From Clostridium beijerinckii HUN142 (GTDB lineage: Bacteria > Bacillota > Clostridia > Clostridiales > Clostridiaceae), in the NCBI RefSeq assembly GCF_000621745.1, contig NZ_JHXK01000005.1:356517-420516 (forward strand): a stretch of DNA of 64,000 nucleotides, in the 5' to 3' direction. Position numbers and translations under genes: made by a program. This document shows positions 30,076-39,231 of the stretch, piece by piece (within the stretch, counting starts at the first letter, position 1; each line of letters starts with the position of its first letter). Under the pieces are notes generated by a model. That model saw only the letters and a program-made list of their open reading frames with translations. It was not told where the DNA came from and ran no database searches.

Positions 30076-30930
30076 TTAGTGTTGTTTTATATCGTTAAAT
30101 CCTTCTCCTAATACTTCATGAACTTCCCCTACTGTTATGAAGGCATCAGGATCTACATCCTTTATGAATTTCTTTAATTTTATGAATTGATTTCTACTTA
30201 AAACTGCATAAAGTATGTTGGTTTCTTTCTCTGTAAATGCTCCCACACCATTTATAAATGTACATCCTCTATCTAATGTATCTATTATATATCTGCTTAT
30301 CTCATAATTACTTTTGCTAATAATAAATATACTTTTGCAAACATTAAATCCTTCTATAACTCTATCAACTATTAAACCAAGTAGTATTATACTTAGCATA
30401 GAATACAACGCAACATCTACCCCAAATACAAATGCACTTGCTAAAGTTATTGTAAAATCCACTACTAATAAAGCTTTTCCTATATCTAAATGGAAAAATA
30501 TATTTAACATCTTTGCTAATATATCAGTTCCTCCTGTTGATGCATTTTCATTAAATATAATAGCCATTCCAAATGCTGAAATTAATGTTCCAAAGATAGT
30601 TGCCATCATTAGGTCATTTGTAATCGCTGCTGGCCTTAAAAATTTCTCGATTGCCCATATTATAGCTGACAATCCTAAACTAGCATAAATCGTCTTCACC
30701 CCAAATTTTCCGTCAATAAATATAAGTGCTACTATAAATAATAATCCATTTAATACAAAACTCACTACACCTATTGAAAAGGATGGCATAACTGCATTAA
30801 TAATTATTGCTATTCCTGTTACTCCACCTGCTGCAATATTGTTTGGAGCGTAGAAATACTCAATCGAAAGTGCAACTAGAATTATCCCAAATGTTATTAT
30901 TAAATATTCCCTAAATTTTGATTTTTTCAT
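30076..30930 (-). CDS. YitT-family membrane protein with DUF2179 domain
   Basis: Five or six hydrophobic spans form the YitT part (IEYFYAPNNIAAGGVTGIAII, NENASTGGTDILAKML), followed by a soluble C-terminal DUF2179 domain from about residue 220 (ISRYIIDTLDRGCTFINGVGAF). Many paralogues occur in Firmicutes and the molecular function is unknown; transport has been proposed. Two near-adjacent ATGs are possible; the second is better spaced from GGGG. It stands between ftsE and the transketolase genes on the same strand and may be its own unit. Confidence 0.88.
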   Translation of the reverse strand: MKKSKFREYLIITFGIILVALSIEYFYAPNNIAAGGVTGIAIIINAVMPSFSIGVVSFVLNGLLFIVALIFIDGKFGVKTIYASLGLSAIIWAIEKFLRPAAITNDLMMATIFGTLISAFGMAIIFNENASTGGTDILAKMLNIFFHLDIGKALLVVDFTITLASAFVFGVDVALYSMLSIILLGLIVDRVIEGFNVCKSIFIISKSNYEISRYIIDTLDRGCTFINGVGAFTEKETNILYAVLSRNQFIKLKKFIKDVDPDAFITVGEVHEVLGEGFNDIKQH

Positions 30931-31002
30931 TATCATCTTCCCCTTTTAATTTTTATTTATATTAGAATTTCTCTCATAGTTTTCCTTGTTTATTTTTGAT
31001 TA

Positions 31003-31061
31003 TTCAAAAATAGAAAATGCAAGATCTTCGGCTATTTCATAAGCTTTATATCTTGCATTTT
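31003..31061 (-). terminator. Rho-independent terminator of the transketolase pair
   Basis: On the minus strand AAATGCAAGAT pairs with ATCTTGCATTT across a 24-base loop, followed by TCTATTTTT. It starts about 30 bases after the stop of the C-terminal transketolase gene. Confidence 0.8.
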
Positions 31062-31092
31062 TAGTATTTTATATTCTATTATTTTGGATTTA

Positions 31093-32037
31093 TTATTTCT
31101 TTAATGAAATAGCCTTTTTACTATGCTCTACTATGGCCTCTACTGTTAACCCATACGCTTTTAACAACTCGTTTGGCTTACCACTTTCACCAAAAGTATC
31201 TTTTATTCCAACTTTTAATACTGGCACTGGACATTCTTCTGTTAAAACTTCAGCAACTGCTGAACCTAAACCACCAATTACACTATGTTCTTCTGCTGTA
31301 ACTATTGCCCCTGTTTCTCTCGCTGCATTAGCCAATAATTCTTTATCAATTGGTTTTATTGTATGTATATTTATTACTCTTGCATCAATTCCATCCTTAG
31401 CAAGCTCTTTTTTAGCCTCTAACGCTAATTCAACCATTAATCCCGTTGCAACTATAGTAACATCATTACCCTGGGCTAATGTCACACCTTTTCCAATTTC
31501 AAACTTATAATTATCAAAGCTATTTACAGTGCTAACAGCTAATCTTCCTAATCTAACATAGCAAGGTCCTTTATATTCCGCTATAGCTAATATTGCGGCC
31601 TCTGTTTCTATATCATCTGCCGGGTTAATTACAGTCATATTTGGAATACTTCTCATTAACGATATATCCTCTATAGATTGATGAGTCGCTCCATCTTCTC
31701 CAACTGTTAATCCTGCATGAGTTGCACAAATCTTGACATTCAAATTCGGATAGCATATAGAATTTCTTATTTGTTCAAAAGCTCTTCCTGCTGCAAACAT
31801 TGCAAATGTACTAGCAAACGGAATTTTCCCACATGTTGAAAGCCCTGCTGCAACTCCCATCATGTTTGATTCTGCTATTCCCATATTTATAAATCTTTCT
31901 GGTGAGACAGCTTTAAAATCAGCTGTTTTAGTTGATTTTGATAAATCAGCATCTAGTACTACAACATCTTTATTTAAATTTGAAAGTTTTACTAACGCTT
32001 TACCATAAGCCTCTCTAGTTGCTATTTTATTTCCCAT
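31093..32037 (-). CDS. Transketolase C-terminal subunit (split enzyme)
   Basis: Carries the pyrimidine-binding and C-terminal domains of transketolase (PERFINMGIAESNMMGVAAGL with the catalytic glutamate, ATHAGLTVGEDGATHQSIED, and TAEEHSVIGGLGSAVAEVL). It forms a complete enzyme with the upstream N-terminal subunit and moves two-carbon units in the pentose phosphate pathway. The ATG overlaps the upstream stop by one base (TAATG), so the two chains are made in step. Length 314 is normal for the split form. DXP synthase is excluded by the split layout and by motif order. Confidence 0.95.
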   Translation of the reverse strand: MGNKIATREAYGKALVKLSNLNKDVVVLDADLSKSTKTADFKAVSPERFINMGIAESNMMGVAAGLSTCGKIPFASTFAMFAAGRAFEQIRNSICYPNLNVKICATHAGLTVGEDGATHQSIEDISLMRSIPNMTVINPADDIETEAAILAIAEYKGPCYVRLGRLAVSTVNSFDNYKFEIGKGVTLAQGNDVTIVATGLMVELALEAKKELAKDGIDARVINIHTIKPIDKELLANAARETGAIVTAEEHSVIGGLGSAVAEVLTEECPVPVLKVGIKDTFGESGKPNELLKAYGLTVEAIVEHSKKAISLKK

Positions 32038-32858
32038 TAGTTTTCCCCTCCAATTTCCTTTAACGCTTGCTCACATTGCTCTTTATTTGGAGCAGTTCCA
32101 TGCCATCCCGCTTGATTTTCCATAAATGAAACGCCCTTACCTTTTACTGTATTGCATATAATTGCAGTTGGCTTTCCTTTAAATTCCTTTGCTTTTGCAA
32201 TGGCATTTATAATTTCATCATAATCATGACCATTTATAGTTAAAACATTCCATCCAAAAGCTTCAAATTTCTTATCTATTGGACCTGGATTCATAACATC
32301 TTCTATATTTCCATCTATTTGTAATCCATTATTATCTATAAATGCAGTTAAATTATCTAATTTATAGTGAGCTGCAGACATTGATGCTTCCCAAACTTGG
32401 CCTTCCTCAAGCTCTCCATCTCCTAGAATAGTATATACTCTATAATCCTTCTTATCAAGCTTTCCAGCTAATGCCATTCCAACAGCAGCAGAAATTCCTT
32501 GGCCTAAAGAACCTGTAGACATATCAATCCCAGGTAAATCATTCATATTAGGATGTCCTTGTAACCTTGAACCTGTTTTTCTTAGGCTATTTAGCTCTTC
32601 TACTTCAAAATATCCTTTTCTCGCCAACGCACTATATAATGCTGGCGCAGCGTGGCCTTTTGATAAAACAAATCTATCTCTATTTGGATCTTTTTCATTA
32701 GATACATCTATGTTCATTTCTTTAAAGAATAGTACTGACATAATATCAGCTATTGACAAAGAACCTCCCGGATGACCTGATGATGATTCTGTAAGCATAG
32801 AAACTATATCTTTTCTCATTAACTTTGAGATTTCTTCAAGTTTGTATTCATTATTCAT
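32037..32858 (-). CDS. Transketolase N-terminal subunit (split enzyme)
   Basis: The thiamine-diphosphate-binding half. The TPP/metal motif is [17 protein letters not shown]...NNGLQIDG, and [17 protein letters not shown] and [14 protein letters not shown] are standard N-terminal motifs. The start is ATG 32858 ([10 protein letters not shown]), seven bases after AGGGGG; the frame open to 32888 has no ribosome site. The next gene encodes the other half. Split transketolases are common in clostridia and archaea. Confidence 0.95.
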   Translation of the reverse strand: MNNEYKLEEISKLMRKDIVSMLTESSSGHPGGSLSIADIMSVLFFKEMNIDVSNEKDPNRDRFVLSKGHAAPALYSALARKGYFEVEELNSLRKTGSRLQGHPNMNDLPGIDMSTGSLGQGISAAVGMALAGKLDKKDYRVYTILGDGELEEGQVWEASMSAAHYKLDNLTAFIDNNGLQIDGNIEDVMNPGPIDKKFEAFGWNVLTINGHDYDEIINAIAKAKEFKGKPTAIICNTVKGKGVSFMENQAGWHGTAPNKEQCEQALKEIGGEN

Positions 32859-33008
32859 TATACAACCCCCTATTATTAATTTACTCATTTATATTATGTT
32901 TTATTTTAACATATTTATTCTAACATAGAAAATATAACTTGTATACTTCATTTATAAATGTGATATACTTTTAAGAGCTTTAATTCAGTATAGAGTATTC
33001 TTATACAT

Positions 33009-33049
33009 AAAAAGAGTAGTACAAATAAAGAATTACCCATACCACTCCT
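33009..33049 (-). terminator. Rho-independent terminator of mazF
   Basis: On the minus strand GAGTGGTA pairs with TACTACTC (one G-T pair) and TTTTTATG follows. It lies about 35 bases after the mazF stop. Confidence 0.65.
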
Positions 33050-33081
33050 AATATCAATAGATATAAAACCCAATCATCTCT

Positions 33082-33435
33082 TTAGCTTAAATTCAAACTA
33101 ACTGCCAATGCCTTATCAACCTTTTTCATGTCTGCTTCAGTCATATGTCCAATTTTTTCTTTAAGTCTTCTCTTGTCTAATGTTCTTATTTGCTCTAATA
33201 AGACAACAGAATCTCTATTTAATCCATACTCCTCTGATGAAATTTCAACATGAATAGGAAGTTTAGCTTTATTTATTTGAGATGTTATTGCAGCTACAAT
33301 AACAGTAGGACTATATCTATTTCCAATATCATTTTGTATTATAATAACAGGTCTTATTCCGCCCTGTTCGGATCCTATAACTGGACTTAAATCCGCATAG
33401 AAAATTTCCCCTCTTTTTACCACAATGTTTGCCAT
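33082..33435 (-). CDS. mazF: MazF/EndoA-family mRNA interferase (toxin)
   Basis: A 117-residue sequence-specific endoribonuclease. [35 protein letters not shown] is interrupted only by normal family variation, with the catalytic arginine in [27 protein letters not shown] and [12 protein letters not shown] are typical of EndoA (NdoA) of Bacillus, which cuts at UACAU. The true start is ATG 33435, ten bases after the antitoxin stop; the longer frame overlaps the antitoxin gene. It is likely co-transcribed with that gene, the usual antitoxin-first order. Confidence 0.95.
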   Translation of the reverse strand: MANIVVKRGEIFYADLSPVIGSEQGGIRPVIIIQNDIGNRYSPTVIVAAITSQINKAKLPIHVEISSEEYGLNRDSVVLLEQIRTLDKRRLKEKIGHMTEADMKKVDKALAVSLNLS

Positions 33436-33445
33436 TTTTAAATAA

Positions 33446-33703
33446 TCACACTCCGCAAATCCATGCCTCATACTCATTAACATCATCTAACATATATTCA
33501 AAACCTAATTTAGAATATTCCAAGTTTATTTCAGCCATTTCTTGATAACCACTTTTCATTAGCTTTTCAAAATCGGCTGAAAATCCCTCGTTAATATATT
33601 GTATTAACGATTTCTCCATAATTCCACTATTTTTTTTAATTTTATTACTTTCCGCGTTAATTATTTTCTTATTTTTCATGTTATTTAGATTAATTATTGA
33701 CAT
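33446..33703 (-). CDS. mazE: MazE/EndoAI-like antitoxin
   Basis: An 85-residue protein directly upstream of mazF. The stretch [18 protein letters not shown] matches the C-terminal toxin-binding helix of Bacillus EndoAI (GYMEMAKINL). The N-terminal half, which should be a ribbon-helix-helix DNA-binding domain, is much diverged and I cannot place the usual first strand with confidence. The start follows GGAGGCGAAAAG. By analogy the complex represses this operon. The identification rests on position and the C-terminal match. Confidence 0.85.
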   Translation of the reverse strand: MSIINLNNMKNKKIINAESNKIKKNSGIMEKSLIQYINEGFSADFEKLMKSGYQEMAEINLEYSKLGFEYMLDDVNEYEAWICGV

Positions 33704-33930
33704 CTTTTCGCCTCCATAGCAGTAAAAAGTTCTTATAACTATGATTATATTGCAAATTATGTCAATTTGTCAAAGGATTTGTATTACTTCTTTACCATTC
33801 TCTAGATAATTATTCTTAAATGTTTCCTCTACAAAATTTATAATATGTACTTTAAATTTATGTTTAGATTTAGTATATCGTTCTTTAATATTAATGTTGG
33901 CTTGATTTCTAATTAATAAATTTATTTAAC

Positions 33931-34563
33931 TCAAAATAAATCATCACTTAATGTTTTTTCTTTTTTAAAATCACTATACTTTATTATTACTCTCTCTTTA
34001 TTATCATCATCTAAAATTTTTAATAATACTGGGATCTTCTTATCCTTATCGACATAGAATTCAGCTTTATTTAAATGCTTATTCTTACTGTTAAATTCTA
34101 TATCTACTTGCAAATATACTCCTTGACCCCAATCTGATTTAACTTCTTTTATTTCATCAACTTGCTTATTAGATAGTATATTTTCTATGAATGCCAAAGG
34201 ATAAATTACGTCTATATTCTTATCAAGAGTATATCCCTCTTTATCTTCGCTTCCTTCAACTTTTATCTCTGAGCCGTTATAAACCTTAACTCTGTTATAA
34301 TCGTTTCCGAATTCTATTCTCGATCCCTTATCACAGCTATAATATTGCATTGTATTCTCCTCGAATTCTGACTTAGAATTCTTAAACAAATAATCTACTT
34401 TACTACTGTAATATTTTGTATTCCTAAGTTCACTAATTATATCTTCATTTGAAGGGGTAATCACATCTCTACATAAAACAACTAATAAAATCATAAGTAC
34501 TGGAATAAGCACCAAAAAACCTATAATTAACTTTTTATTGAACAATACTTTTCTAAAATCCAT
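33931..34563 (-). CDS. GerS/YdcC-like anchored protein (LolA-type fold predicted)
   Basis: A hydrophobic N-terminal segment (about 12-30) is followed by a soluble outside domain of about 180 residues rich in beta strands (SRIEFGNDYNRVKVYNGSEIKVEG, VYLQVDIEFN, KAEFYVDKDKKIPVLLKIL). This is the look of LolA/LppX-like proteins, including Bacillus YdcC and clostridial GerS. The cysteine after VVL is not in a good lipobox (leucine at -1), so it may be a membrane-anchored protein rather than a lipoprotein. Position between the NAD(P)HX enzyme and mazEF matches ydcC in Bacillus. GerS in C. difficile is needed for spore cortex processing. Confidence 0.65.
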   Translation of the reverse strand: MDFRKVLFNKKLIIGFLVLIPVLMILLVVLCRDVITPSNEDIISELRNTKYYSSKVDYLFKNSKSEFEENTMQYYSCDKGSRIEFGNDYNRVKVYNGSEIKVEGSEDKEGYTLDKNIDVIYPLAFIENILSNKQVDEIKEVKSDWGQGVYLQVDIEFNSKNKHLNKAEFYVDKDKKIPVLLKILDDDNKERVIIKYSDFKKEKTLSDDLF

Positions 34564-34628
34564 AAGCCCTCCTAAGATTTATTACTACATATTACTATTT
34601 ATGAAAATCCTAGGCACTTTATTCTTAA

Positions 34629-36137
34629 TTAATCAATAATACTGTTAATTTCTTTAGGCAATTCAGTTATAATATCTCTTGCATTTACTATGTAAACTTG
34701 TTTGCTTAATTTATCCGCTATATCTCCGTGAATATATGCACCTAAAAGAGCAGCTTGATTTAGGCTGACTCCTTGTGACAGAAATGCATTTATTATTCCG
34801 GTCAATGCATCTCCCATACCTCCTGATGCCATCTTACTATTTCCAGTAGGATTTATATACACTTCTTTTCCGTTCGAAATTACGGTATTGTACCCTTTTA
34901 ATAAAACAATTATTTCGTATTGCTTAGCAACTGCCTTTGCTATATTAACCCGATCAGCCTCCACATCTTCAATAGCTATTCCCAGAAAACGTGCCATTTC
35001 ACCTGGATGTGGAGTAATAATTGCTCTACCTTTTAAATCATTTAACAAATATTTATTCTCTCCTATAAGCGATATTCCATCCGCATCAATCACAATGGGA
35101 CATTTACTATTACTTATGATCTTTTCTAATAAGTATTTTTCCCCTTCTCCAATACCAATTCCAGGACCAAAAGCAATAGAGCTTGCTCTTGTTATAAGTT
35201 CTATAAAGTTACTGTCATCTTCCCAATTTAATGTCATAGCTTCTGTTAATCTACTTGATAGTACCTTTTGTACCTCTCTGCTGCACGCTAATGTAGTTAA
35301 TCCTGCACCTGCTCTAACTGTACATTCAGTAGTGATAAAGGCAGCTCCTGTAAATCCCATCCTTCCAGCTACAACTACTGCTCTACCGTAATCTCCTTTA
35401 TGACCATAAACCTGCCTCTTAGAAAGCATCTGATTATATTCCTTCTTCTCTAATATATACGAGTTATTAGAGTTCTTCTTTCTTATATATTCTGGAATAC
35501 CTATCTTTAATATTTTCATATTTCCGACACAATCAATAGCTTTGTAATTCAAAAAACCCTGTTTGACAACCTCAAATGTATAAGTTATATTAGCACGCAC
35601 TGCAATTCCTCTCTCAATCCCTAGATCGCAGTCCAAACCTGATGGAGTATCAATTGACACTACAAATTTTGCATATAAATTTATACATTCTATAATCCTT
35701 TTAAATATTCCTCTTAAGTCTTTATTAAGACCAACTCCAAAAATTCCGTCTATTAACAGATCATAAGCCTTAATATCGCATATTACGTTTTCATTTATAT
35801 CGCTCTCTGACTTTATAAATAATATGTCGCTCTTTTCAGTTAATTTTTCTAATATGCTAAAGTTAATTTTAAAATCTTCACTATAATTTTCGTCTTTACT
35901 TACAATATAAACCCTTACCCTTTTCCCGTGTAATATCAAGTGTCTAGCTAATGCCAGGGCGTCCCCTCCATTGTTTCCTTTTCCACATAATATTAAAAAT
36001 GATTCACCCTTATCTGAAAGCTCTCCAAATAAGCCTATTGCAGCATTTTCCATCAATACTATACTAGGGATTCCAATATAATCAATGCATTCCCTATCAA
36101 TTTCTCTACATTGTTTAGCCGAAAAAATTTCTAACAT
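34629..36137 (-). CDS. nnr: Bifunctional NAD(P)H-hydrate epimerase / ADP-dependent dehydratase
   Basis: This enzyme repairs damaged (hydrated) NADH and NADPH. The N-terminal YjeF_N epimerase domain spans about 1-215 (CGKGNNGGDALALARHL). The C-terminal kinase-fold dehydratase follows (GHKGDYGRAVVVAGRMGFTGAA, IITPHPGEMARFLG, GNSKMASGGMGDALTGII). The 502-residue fusion is the common bacterial form. The ATG shares a base with the acpS stop (TAATG), so it is coupled to acpS. Confidence 0.95.
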   Translation of the reverse strand: MLEIFSAKQCREIDRECIDYIGIPSIVLMENAAIGLFGELSDKGESFLILCGKGNNGGDALALARHLILHGKRVRVYIVSKDENYSEDFKINFSILEKLTEKSDILFIKSESDINENVICDIKAYDLLIDGIFGVGLNKDLRGIFKRIIECINLYAKFVVSIDTPSGLDCDLGIERGIAVRANITYTFEVVKQGFLNYKAIDCVGNMKILKIGIPEYIRKKNSNNSYILEKKEYNQMLSKRQVYGHKGDYGRAVVVAGRMGFTGAAFITTECTVRAGAGLTTLACSREVQKVLSSRLTEAMTLNWEDDSNFIELITRASSIAFGPGIGIGEGEKYLLEKIISNSKCPIVIDADGISLIGENKYLLNDLKGRAIITPHPGEMARFLGIAIEDVEADRVNIAKAVAKQYEIIVLLKGYNTVISNGKEVYINPTGNSKMASGGMGDALTGIINAFLSQGVSLNQAALLGAYIHGDIADKLSKQVYIVNARDIITELPKEINSIID

Positions 36138-36508
36138 TATATTGCCTCCATGACTGCATAGGCTATTGCATTTTCCTTGCTATGTGAAATACTAACATGC
36201 ATTTTAAATTCTTTTGTCTCCAATAAGTTATAAATTTTATCACTTAAATTCACTACTGGCTTTCCTAACTCATTTCTCAATATTTCAATATCCTTTAATC
36301 CAAATCCTCTAAATCCAGTCCCTATTGCTTTACTGATTGCTTCCTTTGCCGCAAAATTTCCTGCTATTACATTCCCCTTAAATCCTTTTAATTTAAAATA
36401 TGCAATTTCATCATAAGTAAATGATCTCTCAATAAAAGTATTTGTTCTTTGTATAGCACGTTCTATCCTATTAATCTCTATTATATCTGTTCCAATTCCA
36501 ATAATCAT
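36137..36508 (-). CDS. acpS: Holo-[acyl-carrier-protein] synthase
   Basis: It transfers 4'-phosphopantetheine from CoA to acyl carrier protein. The magnesium-binding motif is GIGTDIIEINRIERA, the second motif FAAKEAISKAIGTGFRGFG, and the C-terminal strand is HVSISHSKENAIAYAV. Length 123 is normal. The start follows AAAGG. It is coupled to nnr. acpS heading a group with a YdcC-like protein and mazEF is the Bacillus arrangement. Confidence 0.96.
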   Translation of the reverse strand: MIIGIGTDIIEINRIERAIQRTNTFIERSFTYDEIAYFKLKGFKGNVIAGNFAAKEAISKAIGTGFRGFGLKDIEILRNELGKPVVNLSDKIYNLLETKEFKMHVSISHSKENAIAYAVMEAI

Positions 36509-36580
36509 AATTTATCGCCTTTCTTAGTAATCTCTTACCATATATTAGCGTAAATATTTAATTATTTCTATACTTCAACG

Positions 36581-36910
36581 TTAATTTATAGCTTTCTCAC
36601 CCATACCAATATCAAACTCATAAGCGTGCTCATCAACATATTTTCCTATAATATCAATTAAATGAAGCGGTGATACTTGATTATTAAATAATTTCATAAG
36701 TAAATGTTTTACTTTGTGCCTATGAATTGATATTATATCTATTCTTTCTCTCTCTAAATTTACGTTTTTTAAACCAACGTAATCTTTTCTTTCAATTTCA
36801 ATTCCATATGCAGTTATTCCCTTATAATCTTTCTTTATAAGCCTATATACGTATCTATACTCCACATCAGCCTCGCTATTAATTGATGTATATTCCTCAA
36901 CCAAATTCAT
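36581..36910 (-). CDS. Small conserved clostridial protein, possibly DUF6514
   Basis: A 109-residue soluble protein rich in charged residues. It starts MNLVEEYTSINSEADVEYRY and later has DIISIHRHKVKHLLMKLFNN and SPLHLIDIIGKYVDEH, which suggests a beta-sheet then helices. I think it belongs to the DUF6514 group, from memory and without a search. No function is known. The start follows GAGGGAGTTGAAAGG. It lies 72 bases upstream of acpS and may be in the same transcript. Confidence 0.6.
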   Translation of the reverse strand: MNLVEEYTSINSEADVEYRYVYRLIKKDYKGITAYGIEIERKDYVGLKNVNLERERIDIISIHRHKVKHLLMKLFNNQVSPLHLIDIIGKYVDEHAYEFDIGMGEKAIN

Positions 36911-37678
36911 AACCCTTTCAACTCCCTCAAGATAGTAATTCCTCGTTTACAAACCTATAGTATCACATAATGTATCAATAAATTGTCAAAGCATGTCCTC
37001 TTTTTCAAGATTTATATTTTTTTTATTGACAATAAAACTTCTTCCTTTAGTTTTTACAACATATACATTCTTTAAATCTCCACATAAAAATAATATTTTG
37101 TCGAAATTTGATATATAAAACAGTATATATTCTCTCTCTATATATAATATAACATTTTTTAACAACTAAAATTCTATTCATCATTATAAAAAAATAAAAA
37201 AAGAGCTATCAGCTCTTTTTTCACCTCATAATCTCTTTTTTTGTTTCACCATAATTGAAAAATATAAAATAGATATCGTTTACATATTTATTATAACACA
37301 TATTCACATAAATACAACACTTTTTCTACAAATATTTTTATTTATTTCTATAGCATAAAAAATGACTTTTTTATTGTAATATAAATCCCTCTTGTCTTGC
37401 ATCACTAACTTTATCACTCATTTTTAGTATTATTAAATTAAACTAGCATTATTAGAGATTTTATATAAATAAACATTCTGCTAAGAGAGTATTTATTTTA
37501 AATATACTTTTTCTTATAAGTAAAAATATACTTTTTATGTTATTCAAAGGTTATCCAAACGTATCAATAATATTATAGCAATTAGATAACCTCTTCTGTA
37601 ATAAGCATATTCTTTTAGTTGTGATATACTTACCTATCCATATACCTTATATCATTAAAATTAACTAGGCCAATATTT
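36911..37678. other. Long AT-rich gene-free region
   Basis: About 770 bases without a convincing open frame or known RNA. It holds the terminator hairpin at 37196-37221, two copies of AAATATACTTTTT near 37500-37540, and an AGGTTATC/GATAACCT inverted pair near 37550-37593. The ssb gene ends at 37679 with no hairpin directly behind it, so its message may run to the hairpin about 470 bases on, or a small RNA may be encoded here. Confidence 0.4.
37196..37221. terminator. Bidirectional Rho-independent terminator
   Basis: AAAGAGCT-ATC-AGCTCTTT with seven A residues before and six T residues after works in either direction. The transcript it ends is not clear: the nearest minus-strand gene upstream (ssb) stops about 460 bases away. 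Confidence 0.8.
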
Positions 37679-38020
37679 TTATAAAGCCTCTGTTTGACTT
37701 TTCTTATTTTCAAGAAACTTAAAATCTTCCGCTATAACCTCTGCTATATACTTTCTGTTTCCCTCCTTATCTTCATAACTACCAGTTCTTAGTCTGCCAC
37801 TTAAAGTAATAAGGCTTCCTTTTTTCATATACTTTACTATAACTTCAGCTTTTTTTCCCCAAACTTTTATAGGTATAAAATCTGCTTCTCTAATTCCATC
37901 AGGTAATCTAAAATTTCGTTGCACAGCAATTGTAAATTTAGCATAAATTTTATCTCCATTTTCAGTGTGCCTAAGTTCAGGGTCTTTAACTAATCTTCCC
38001 AATAATATTATTTTATTCAT
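37679..38020 (-). CDS. Single-stranded DNA-binding protein, short paralogue
   Basis: The OB-fold of bacterial SSB is clear: MNKIILLGRLVKDPELRHTE, YAKFTIAVQRNF, ADFIPIKVWGKKAEVIVKYM, KGSLITLSGRLRTGSYED. At 113 residues it ends right after the fold (NKKSQTEAL). It lacks the flexible linker and the acidic DDDIPF-type tip that recruits partner proteins. It is therefore probably a second SSB; the main ssb usually sits between rpsF and rpsR. Start after AGGAGG. It stands alone. Confidence 0.92.
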   Translation of the reverse strand: MNKIILLGRLVKDPELRHTENGDKIYAKFTIAVQRNFRLPDGIREADFIPIKVWGKKAEVIVKYMKKGSLITLSGRLRTGSYEDKEGNRKYIAEVIAEDFKFLENKKSQTEAL

Positions 38021-38147
38021 ATTTTACCTCCTGAATATTTTTCTTTTAAAGTTATATCCACTTCGATATTTTATATTCAACAAAAGACTAAACTTTATAA
38101 GAAAATTCTTCAAAAATAAAATTATATGAAATCTTTAACCTTATTAT

Positions 38148-39002
38148 CTATCGTTCTCTGAGTATTTCTCTTCTATTCCTTATTTCCGATGTAACAAAAT
38201 TTATCTCTACCCCTAATATGAATATTATTGATATTAGAAATAACCATGTCATAAGTATAAATACTGCTCCAAGGCTTCCATAAAACCTAGAATAATTATT
38301 AAAATTATCAATATAAAATGAGAAAACAAAAGATACTAACACCCAACCTACTGTACTAAATATTGAGCCTGCAATTACCTCTTTCCATACCAACTTTTTA
38401 GCAGGAGCAAATCTGTAAACACCTATAAAAATAGATATCATTATAACTAATATAAAAGTATATCTGAATATATTCCAAATAACCAATACTATTTCATAAA
38501 ATGGATTAATGCTTTTAATATAGTCCCCTATTACATTTCCAAACACTAGCGCTGTTAAAGTCAAAATTATAGTTACAGCTAACGCTAATATTCCCAGCAT
38601 AGAAATGATTGAGAGTTTAATAAATGATCTTTCTTCTTTAAAGTTATACGCCTTATTTATACTTTTTATTATAGCTTTAAACGCAGATGATGCTGTCCAT
38701 AGCGTTAACAAGATAGATATTCCTAACAATCCAGTATATTGATTGTCAAATATCTCCACTACAGTTGACTGAGTTAATTCTAGCACGCTCCTCGGAAGCA
38801 TAACATTTAGTTGTCCCAGTATTTGTTTAGAACTTATACTGCTAAATCCAGCCAAGGTCATCAAAAATAACATAAATGGAAAAAAAGATAGTATTAAATA
38901 ATATGCTAATTGAGATGCTAATGCAAATACATCGTCTCTCTTAATCTTTACTATAAGATGTATAATTAAATTAACTTTGCTACTTAATTTTATATATTTC
39001 AT
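38148..39002 (-). CDS. YihY/BrkB-family membrane protein
   Basis: Six hydrophobic spans over 284 residues with the family signatures LASQLAYYLILSFFPFMLFL near the N-terminus and YGSLGAVFILMTWLFLISIIFILGVEIN (here quoted in parts: YGSLGAVFILMTW, GVEINF) near the C-terminus. Members were once called ribonuclease BN by mistake; function is unknown and may be transport. The start follows GGTGATAAA. It is flanked by ssb on one side and the nucleotide-sugar genes on the other, with a terminator separating the latter. Confidence 0.9.
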   Translation of the reverse strand: MKYIKLSSKVNLIIHLIVKIKRDDVFALASQLAYYLILSFFPFMLFLMTLAGFSSISSKQILGQLNVMLPRSVLELTQSTVVEIFDNQYTGLLGISILLTLWTASSAFKAIIKSINKAYNFKEERSFIKLSIISMLGILALAVTIILTLTALVFGNVIGDYIKSINPFYEIVLVIWNIFRYTFILVIMISIFIGVYRFAPAKKLVWKEVIAGSIFSTVGWVLVSFVFSFYIDNFNNYSRFYGSLGAVFILMTWLFLISIIFILGVEINFVTSEIRNRREILRER

Positions 39003-39104
39003 TTTATCACCAATTTCTATCTATATTAATCTAAAACCTATTTATTATACAGTACTTATTTTATTCGCTTTTCATAAATTATATGTACCCTTAATAAATG
39101 TAAT

Positions 39105-39141
39105 AAAAAAGCACACCCATAATTTTATGGATGTGCTCTTT
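39105..39141. terminator. Bidirectional terminator after the nucleotide-sugar genes
   Basis: AGCACAcCCATAA pairs with TTATGGaTGTGCT; A residues precede and TTTTT follows. On the minus strand it ends the operon whose last gene stops at 39232. Confidence 0.85.
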
Positions 39142-39231
39142 TTATCAATACTATATTCTAACTAGCAATAAACCATTAGCATTCATATGCTATGCTGATA
39201 TCGTCATTAACTTCTATATATCCTACAGAAT

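Noticed and set aside
34459..34490. Lipoprotein signal in the GerS/YdcC-like protein
   Set aside because: The cysteine follows VVL; leucine at -1 does not fit a lipobox, so I call it only membrane-anchored.
37499..37545. AAATATACTTTTT direct repeats as a possible CRISPR or iteron
   Set aside because: Only two low-complexity AT copies with no regular spacing and no cas or rep gene near.
38148..39002. Ribonuclease BN annotation for the BrkB/YihY protein
   Set aside because: That historic label was wrong; the protein is polytopic with no nuclease motif.
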